NCBI GenBank assembly: GCA_029582265.1
Contig: CM055820.1
Span: forward strand, 15,206,622-15,270,621
DNA: 64,000 nt
Direction of reading: 5' to 3'
Source: Zoroaster sp. YZ-2022
Taxonomy: Eukaryota > Echinodermata > Asteroidea > Forcipulatida > Zoroasteridae
The translations under genes and the position numbers were made by a program. The notes beneath the pieces were generated by a model. That model searched no databases. It saw only the letters and a list, made by a program, of their open reading frames with translations, and was not told the origin of the DNA. This document shows, one piece after another, positions 57,511 through 64,000 of this stretch. The number at the start of each line of letters is the position of its first letter. The stretch's first letter is position 1.

Positions 57511-58555
57511 ACACATCACAAAAAGTAAGTTCCCCCCTAAATAACTCCTCATAATTTCTTAAGTAACAATTTCTTACAGATTACAACTAGCATAGAATAT
57601 GCCTATGGTTTATCAGGAAATGTTGTGTGAAGATTGGAGGCATCCATGACTTTATGGTTGACTGAGCACAAATTGAAGACAAAATCACCGCAAAGTCCAA
57701 AGTTCACAAGAGTGATTTCATTACTTCAGTTGAATGAGAAACAACAAAACAACTGTTCAGTAATGTGTATATCACCACGCTTTCCAATGACCTCCAGGCA
57801 TCGTCTCCTCATGGTATTGATGAGTCTGCTCACCCGATGCTGAGGAATAGCCATCCATTCCTCCTGCAAAATTGTGCCAAGTCAGCCAGAGTGCAGTCTT
57901 CATTGATTCGAGCATTCACAGAACGCTCAGTTGGTCCCAAAGATGCTCAATGGGGTTGAGATCTGGCGAGTTTGCAGGCACACCATTCTCTGAATTCCCT
58001 CACCAGCCAAGAATGCAGTGACCTCTGTTCCTCTGTGTGGACGGGTGTTATTGTCCATGAGGATGAATTCATCACCAATGGCAGCAGCATATGGTGCAAC
58101 ATATGGACGCAAATTTCGGCGACATATCGGTTGGCATTCAAATTACCGTTGATCTGGATAAGCGGTGTTTTGTTGGTTAGACTAATGCCAGCCCACACCA
58201 CAACACTGCCGCCACCAAAGGCTGTTACAGGCTGCACACAGCACTCAGCATGCTGTTCACCCAACGACGCCAGACACGTTTCCTACCATCAATATGACGA
58301 AGACACAAACGCATTTCATCTGTGAACAAAACATTTCATCCATTGTCGCCTAGTCCATAGTGAATGAATTATTGCCCATCGCAAACGGGCTTGTCTGTGT
58401 CCGCATCATCAGTACTACCTTTTTAACCAGACGTCGAGCATAGAGCCCAGCACTGTGCAAACGATTTCGGATAGTCTGTACACTAACCCTCTGCTGATTA
58501 GGCATTTGGCTAACCCATCCTTCGGCTACCTGTTTGACAGGGGTCCCAGCCTCTA
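57511..58555 (-). mobile_element. Tc1-like transposon, truncated
   Basis: The minus-strand transposase runs from about 58550 (VSVQTIRNRLHSAGLYARR, the DNA-binding helix-turn-helix part) through FGGGSVVVWAGISL and FILMDNNTRPH (second catalytic Asp) to a PIEHLWDQ block near 57946 (Glu). At least three frameshifts are present. A possible 3' terminal sequence ACACATCACAAAAAGTAAG is at 57511, next to TA repeats. The 5' end is lost where the AC repeat begins at 58556. The copy is about 1.05 kb, against a usual 1.3-1.6 kb. Confidence 0.85.
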
Positions 58556-58870
58556 AAAAACACACACACACCCACACGCACACCCTCACACACATTGATT
58601 TGTGGGGTATTCCTTTGTTCGTTCTATTATCCCTTTTCCTTAGAATTCTCCTGTGGGGTACAAGATTTTCTATAGTTACCTTGTGGGGTCCAATTGTTCC
58701 ATTGTGTTTTGGACACCACAACGAATGATGTACACGTTCACGCACGCACGCACACACACACACACACACCCTCACACACATTGATTTGTGGGGTATTCCT
58801 TTGTTCGTTCTATTGTCCTTTTCCTTAGAATTCTCCTGTGGGTACAAGATTTTCTATAGTTACCTTGTGG
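58556..58870 (+). repeat. AC microsatellites with repeat copies 2 and 3
   Basis: AC runs at 58558-58590 and 58741-58770 each precede a copy of the unit seen at 56561. Copy 2 is 58592-58745, its hairpin spoiled by one base. Copy 3 is 58779-58870 and is cut off after TTGTGGG, where the next LINE begins. Confidence 0.8.
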
Positions 58871-59091
58871 GTTCGGCTCACGCCAAAAAACGCGTTGCCG
58901 CACCCTCCGCATTGGAACCCCTTTCCCCTTTTCTCGGCGGTAAGACGTGTGTTATTTGAGCTCCGGTAAAAATCACTATTATTGATATATATTATTCGTC
59001 CTTCTCTGTCAGATTATCGGTATTTTTTATGGTTTTGGGGAGTTTTTTGGTTTGGTTTTCGGGTTGGTTTGGTTTTGTGTGGACGGCCACC

Positions 59092-60130
59092 ATGGCCAAC
59101 CAAGCAGAACCATTACAAAAGGGGCGGTCAAGCGGGACAGCTAACAGCAACAAAGACCCTATTGTTCCTGGTGGTAGCTTTCCTGGGCCCGTCTCCAGGA
59201 ACAATGGGGTTGTCTTCTACGCACAGGACAACGTTTCTGTGTGTACTTACATTGACCATTTCTCAAAATCAATTTCTCCCGCACACATAACCGACGCATC
59301 ACGAATTAGAAATGGCCGTATTGCGCTCTACATGTCCTCGGGAACGGCAGCCTTCGACGTCGTAGAAAATGGTTTGAAATACGACGGCTCCTTTCTCGAG
59401 GTCATGCCGCTTGTCCGCCCACCACTCGCATGACTTTATCAAATGTTTTCCCAGAAATACCAAACATGGTGTTAATTAACAATCTCTCAACTTTTTGTAA
59501 GGTGGTTTCTACAAATTCGCTCGTTCCCTGGGTTTTCAACAAAACAACTAGCTCATATCCGGTCCTTCAGGAGACAGGTTAGCGTGTTATTGGACAAGAA
59601 CATCGCACCGCCGGCTTAATCAGTTTTACACATGCCGGCGAAAACTACCGGTTTTCATTTCAGCAGAATCCACCTGGTGTTTCCAGTGTGGTGGACTCCG
59701 GCCACATCGCGCGTTCGTGCAGGAAGGGAAACCCGACTAATGACAACAACGACAACGACAACAACCCACTAAATCCACGTCCAGTTTTCATTCATGGTAA
59801 GTCTGATCCCAAACACCCTCCCAAACAATCCAAACCTGTCCCCACTAATTTGACTGCCCCGTCTGATACCGATAACGCTTCCTCGGGGAGCGACCCCCTT
59901 GGTAGTGGTGTTGCCCCGGTCGAGCTACCGGCGACGGCGGATCCGGTGGCATCACCGACCTCGAACCCCGACCGCAACCCCTTGTGGTCCTCGCTCGAGG
60001 CGTCTCTTCGCGGAGACGTAACCCCCTCTCACCGCCCATCAACCTCTAATCATATCTGGGGTACGCCCCCTCGTCCCGCCCGCACCTTCTCTGATGCAGT
60101 ACAAAAAAGGAAATTAAAACCTCCCCAACA
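59092..60130 (+). pseudogene. LINE ORF1 (gag-like) N-terminal part
   Basis: ATG 59092 lies in a perfect Kozak context (GCCACCATGG). The first 113 codons are open to 59433 and include VVFYAQDNVSVCTYIDHFSK. After frameshifts, CFQC at 59678-59689 and GHIARSC just beyond, in another frame, make a split CCHC zinc knuckle, the RNA-binding motif of ORF1 proteins. An open frame 59688-60137 then encodes an Asn/Asp, Pro and Ser-rich stretch. ORF1 proteins coat the element RNA. Confidence 0.75.
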
Positions 60131-60210
60131 CCTCTGACCCTCTCCAACAAATTCACTCTCCTCCAATCCCCTTCCCCCCCCCAAGGAAACTCAAGCGAGT
60201 CACAAAACCT

Positions 60211-60900
60211 ATGTCGGTTGACCCTCCCTCCCCCACCCAAACGCCTTCCAATCCTAACCCCAAACCCTCCGACCCCAAACCCTCCGACCCCAAACCCACC
60301 GACCCCAAACCCACTACTCCTGCCCGAAACCCCGCCTCCCCTGCCCGTACCTCCGCTTCCCCTGCCCGTATACCCGCCATCCCTTCCCGAATCCCCGCCA
60401 CCCCTGCCCAAATCCCCGCCACCCCTACCCCCGCCATCCCTACCCGAAACCCCGCCACCCCCGCACCACACCCCACCTCCATCCTCGACACCCCCACAAC
60501 CAAAACATTCACCCCACCCACTCCCTTAAAGTCTACTCCTACACCTTCCAAACCTACGACCTCCACCCCCAACACACCAAGACATATATCCTCCGCACCC
60601 TCCACACCTTTATCCCAGACTACTGACCAGGACACTGACACAGACATGTGGGAAGACTCTCAGGGCGACGACCTCGCCCTCGAGGGTCTTACCGCTCCAC
60701 AAGGCACTCTCTCCCTGCGCGAACTGCAGCGTTTCCTGTCTGCCGTAAAAACAAAAAAGAAACCCGCCATGATAGCAAAAACGTTCACGTCCAATATCCC
60801 TAGCCTTGTCAAACAACTCAAACAACTACGAACCACCCCCAACCTCACTAAAAGATTGCAGCAGAGACTCACGAAACTCATAAGAACTTTAGACAATTAA
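60211..60900 (+). pseudogene. LINE ORF1 Pro-rich C-terminal segment
   Basis: A 229-codon open frame starts with Pro-rich repeats (PKPSDPKPTDPKP, then ARNPAS/ARIPAI units) and ends in a charged helical tail (LRELQRFLSAVKTKKK, LTKLIRTLDN) at a stop at 60898-60900. The repeat is C-rich, so neighbouring frames are open too, but this frame has the credible tail. It lies directly before ORF2, where the end of ORF1 is expected. Confidence 0.6.
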
Positions 60901-60957
60901 CTATTTTATTTAAACTTTCTCAAAGGATACTTTTGCTTTCCTTTCCTTTCTTGCGAT

Positions 60958-61760
60958 GACACTGTCACTCCTCTCCCTAAATACTGGAGGCTGCAGTTCT
61001 GCCATAAAAATGCCTCGATTCATACTTATATCTCTGATTTACACAATTGCCCTGATATAATTTTTCTTCAAGAAACATATAATTTAACCGAAAATAGTCC
61101 CTGTTGGAACATATATTCTACACCCCATCTTCGCCCCAAGCCCCAATACTGGATCTGGAATCACTACCCTTATAAAAAAATTAAAAAATTGACATTTTAC
61201 TTTCTCAAATTATTTCTGATGGTCACATCCTGTATACAAAAATCTTCCATAATAACACATTTTTTCACCTCTATAATTTTTAATTCCCCATGATGATAAA
61301 CTGGCCCTAAAATCAATTACTTCTTTTCGCGATCATTGCGATCAGCGTGACAGTGACGGTGTCATCGTCATCGGAGGCGACTTCAACTGTACGGATAACC
61401 CCCTTCTAGATCGTCTGAGTGCGCCGATCGAGCGTAAAACAAAATTTCCATGGCCCTCAAAGATGCAGTGAACGCACTGTCCTTGCGTGATGTCTGGCGC
61501 GGACTCAACCCCACTGAACAAAAATTTTACTTGGCATCGAAACAATCCGTCTTCTGAGTCTGGCTCATCTAAAGCTAGACTCGATCGTTTTACTCTCACT
61601 CGATTTTCTTCTATCACACACTGTAAAATTACACCCTGTTCCTCTCCGATCATTCTGCCGTTCTCTCTCTATCAAACTCCCTCCGCTCAACAGAAAGGCA
61701 GCGCCTACTGGCACTTCAATAATACACCCTTTCTGACAAAAATTACTTAGAAATTATTCG
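60958..61760 (+). pseudogene. LINE ORF2 endonuclease
   Basis: ORF2 starts near ATG 60958 (MTLSLLSLNTGG), the usual opening of AP-type endonuclease domains. The FLQET block follows in another frame near 61062. VIVIGGDFN near 61364-61390 is the catalytic GDFN block, followed by DVWR near 61490 and an R-x-D-type block near 61570-61585. At least four frameshifts or stops are seen. Confidence 0.8.
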
Positions 61761-61823
61761 TTCCTTCTGGTCTAATTGGCAAACCCAAAAAACTCTTTCC
61801 TTCTCTAAATTCGTGGTGGGATT

Positions 61824-63600
61824 TTGGTAAATCCCAACATCAAATCCATTTCACAAATTTATAGCCGCAAAATTGCCCAAGAAAAACGCGAAACTCTTCA
61901 CAAATTGAACTTATTTATTGACGATTTACAGTCCGCGCCAGACCTCACGCCTCAAGCTAGAGAGGTCCTCAAAGAGCAAAGAAATGAACTAAACTTGCTT
62001 TTAAAAAATCGGGCTCAGGGCGCTCTCGTCAGATCGCGTTTTCAACACCTCAATGAAGTAGACACGTGCTCTTATTTCTTAAATCTCGAAAAATCGCACT
62101 CTATTTCTAAATCCTTTTCACATATACGTCTCGAATCCGGCCAAATTACAGAAAACCCCACCGAAATTAAAACACACATACAAAACTTTTATAAAAAACT
62201 TTATGCACGTGTCCCGACTGACGAGAGCGCATTTAATGAAATCACTGAGGGCCTCGATAGACTTGAAACTCAAGAGGCGGAGGACCTCGATTGTCCTCTT
62301 TCTCTTGAGGAACTAGATCTCGCCGTCGAGCAGCTTGGCAAAAACAAAACCCCCGGTCTAGACGGACTCACCTCTGAATTTTTCCAAGTTTTCTGGCCCA
62401 TTCTAAAAAATTACTATCTCGATGTTTTTAATTCTTCATTAATTTCCGGTTCTCTTCCTCGCTCTTTCTCCCGTGCTGTCATCACTCTTTCTCCCGTGCT
62501 GTCATCCTCTTATCCCGAAAAGGGAGATCTGTCCAATATTGCAAACTGGCGTCCGGTCTCGCTTCTCAACTCCGACTACAAAATCTACGCCAAGCTGCTC
62601 GCCGGCAGATTGAAGCAGTGTGTTCACGGCATCATTAAACAAGATCAAACTTACTGTGTTCGATAACATTTCACTCATTCGTGACATTATTTCCTTCTCT
62701 AATTTCAATAACTCTCCCTTAGCTGTGGTCAACTTAGACCAAGAAAAAGCTTTCGACAACGTTGACCACGACTACCTTTTCGGAACAATGAGGGCCATGG
62801 GCTTTGGGGAGCGTTTTCTGCGCCATATTTTTCTACTATACAGCGGTTCCGAGAGCCTCATTAAAGTCTGTGGTTCCCTGACTGCTCCCTTCCCCTTCGA
62901 GAAGAATTCGTCCAGGGATGCCCGCTCTCGGGACTGCTTTATTCTATCATAATTGAACCTTTCCTCAATAATTTACGTTCTAAATTAAATAAAAATAGTA
63001 CCTTGCTTCCCGAAACGGATATTTTCTGTTGCGTGTCGGCGTACGCGGACGATATAACAGTTTTTGTCGCCTCCGATGTGGGTTTCAGCACGATCGAAAA
63101 AGGCGTATAGCCTTTTCAGTCGCGCCTCTGCTGCTCGTCTTAACTATAAAAAGTCCCAGGGGTTATGGGTTGGATCGTGGGTCGGACGAAATGACAGGCC
63201 CCTCGGTTTCCAATGGAACAGCGAGGGGCTACCATTTCTTGGAGTTCACTTAGGAAATACATACACATATGAAAACAAAAACTGGACCAAATGTAAAGAA
63301 AACTCTCTAAAACATTAAATTCTTGGAAAACTCTTTCTCTTGCTCTTTCTTTCAAAGGTCGCATACTTGTGGCCAATCAGTTAGCAGCTTCCAAAAATTT
63401 TCACTGTTTGGCCACAATTGCACCTCCTCCCTCTGTACTAAGTGAACTCCAGGAAATGCTCATCGATTTCGTCTGGCCCACAAAAAAACACCACCTTAAA
63501 AAAGAAATTCTCTTTCAAAAAACTGACAGAGGGGGACTCGGCCTTGCCTGCCTCCAAGCACGCGTCTTCACTATCTCCATAATTATCAAAAGTTAAATCT
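61824..63600 (+). pseudogene. LINE ORF2 reverse transcriptase
   Basis: The first part (61824-62666) is open for 280 codons, with KNKTPGLDGLTSEFFQ and IANWRPVSLLNSDYKIYAK, blocks characteristic of L1/Tx1 RTs. A short duplication (TCTTTCTCCCGTGCTGTCATC twice, near 62463-62505) disturbs it. The next frame (62620-62952) holds VVNLDQEKAFDNVDHDYLF. YADD is at 63042-63053, followed by FLGVHLG (63235). Frames differ between all these blocks. Confidence 0.9.
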
Positions 63601-64000
63601 AGACTATCATATTTTCTTTACCAAACTAAATCCAATTTTTTGTTCTGCTCTCCCTGAATATTATACTGAAATAATGCGTGCTTGGATGGCTACCGGAGCT
63701 CAATCTTCAAATAACACACGACTGTCTTAGCCATGTGTTCAACCTCCCCATTAACAGTTCTATTCTTAGTCTTGCAGCTGACGATGAGGCGTTTGCTGAG
63801 GTCGTGCCGTTCTCAGCTCGGCTCCTAGCGTGTGGAATAAAATTAGTGCGCCACGTCATCAACCCCACCACCGGAGAATGGATCGCGGTCAACGACCTTT
63901 CACAAAAATACCCAGAGCACGCCCACTCTCCCGTCGTCTTCTCAACTCCGATCTTCAACGTTTGCACTCTGTTCTCGTCCGCATGTTTCCTTCGTTCTTC
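63601..64000 (+). pseudogene. LINE ORF2 C-terminal part, runs off the window
   Basis: Plus-strand coding-like sequence without a long open frame continues to the window end, in line with the C-terminal region of L1/Tx1 ORF2. No zinc finger is visible before the edge. Confidence 0.5.

Larger units (their letters stand above)
58871..64000 (+). mobile_element. L1/Tx1-like LINE, 5' complete, runs off the window
   Basis: The sequence changes abruptly at 58871 inside a repeat copy, marking the insertion point. A 5' leader of about 220 bp, ORF1 with zinc knuckle and Pro-rich segment, and ORF2 with endonuclease and reverse transcriptase follow in the order of L1/Tx1 elements. The coding is GC-richer than the surroundings. 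Several frameshifts split each ORF. The 3' end lies beyond 64000. Confidence 0.88.

Noticed and set aside
60046..60647. Gly-rich minus-strand frames
   Set aside because: Mirror images of the C-rich, Pro-coding segment of LINE ORF1 on the plus strand.

Overview
The window looks like a stretch of an AT-rich, repeat-laden invertebrate animal genome. The clues are tRNA-derived SINEs, several clades of non-LTR retrotransposon, a Ty3/Gypsy element, piggyBac and Tc1 DNA transposons, long AAT, CATA, TA and AC microsatellites, and consensus splice sites. A marine invertebrate is likely, but the sequence alone does not fix the phylum. I found no convincing intact host gene. Two runs of exactly 500 N (23230-23729 and 41586-42085) are placeholder assembly gaps.

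Layout. 1-4320 holds no recognisable gene. 4326-7480 (minus) is a broken CR1/Rex1-like LINE. 7481-11397 is mostly unassigned, with a CCAAT-box cluster beside a perfect hairpin and a hAT-like MITE. 11398-20919 is a complete but heavily mutated Ty3/Gypsy retrotransposon: two 1.3 kb LTRs, primer-binding site, polypurine tract and a GAAT target duplication. 20964-23229 carries LINE tails, an inverted repeat and two tandem tRNA-Leu-like SINEs. A tandem repeat follows the first gap. 25331-27910 contains a perfect palindromic X-box, a GTCGCC-rich tract, long microsatellites and another LINE 3' end. 27911-38400 is largely unassigned, with hairpins, a hAT MITE with its target duplication, a 137 bp tandem repeat and one puzzling candidate exon. 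38400-41126 (plus) is an R2/NeSL-like LINE ending in an AAT tail.

The most unusual part is 42086-54330, which I read as a decayed endogenous DNA-virus-like element. It packs about a dozen short genes on both strands with little spacing and almost no introns. They include a large structural-type gene, small membrane proteins, a coiled-coil gene, a Pro-rich membrane protein, an intact Cys-rich protein and a gene whose layout resembles a PCNA-type sliding clamp. Two pairs of its genes share promoter-like modules at conserved distances from their start codons, and a strong hairpin sits between two converging genes. Two later insertions interrupt it: a 705 bp MITE full of CATACGC motifs, and a 3.1 kb piggyBac element with TTAA duplications. 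No polymerase B or integrase was seen. The left edge of the element coincides with the second gap, so its full extent is unknown.

54331-58870 is repeat country: a 70 bp duplication, TA/AC microsatellites, three copies of a hairpin-bearing AC-linked repeat, tRNA-derived SINE-like units and a truncated Tc1 transposon. From 58871 to the window end lies a nearly full-length L1/Tx1-like LINE whose ORF1 begins at a perfect Kozak ATG. It is followed by a proline-rich segment, endonuclease and reverse transcriptase, all with frameshifts.
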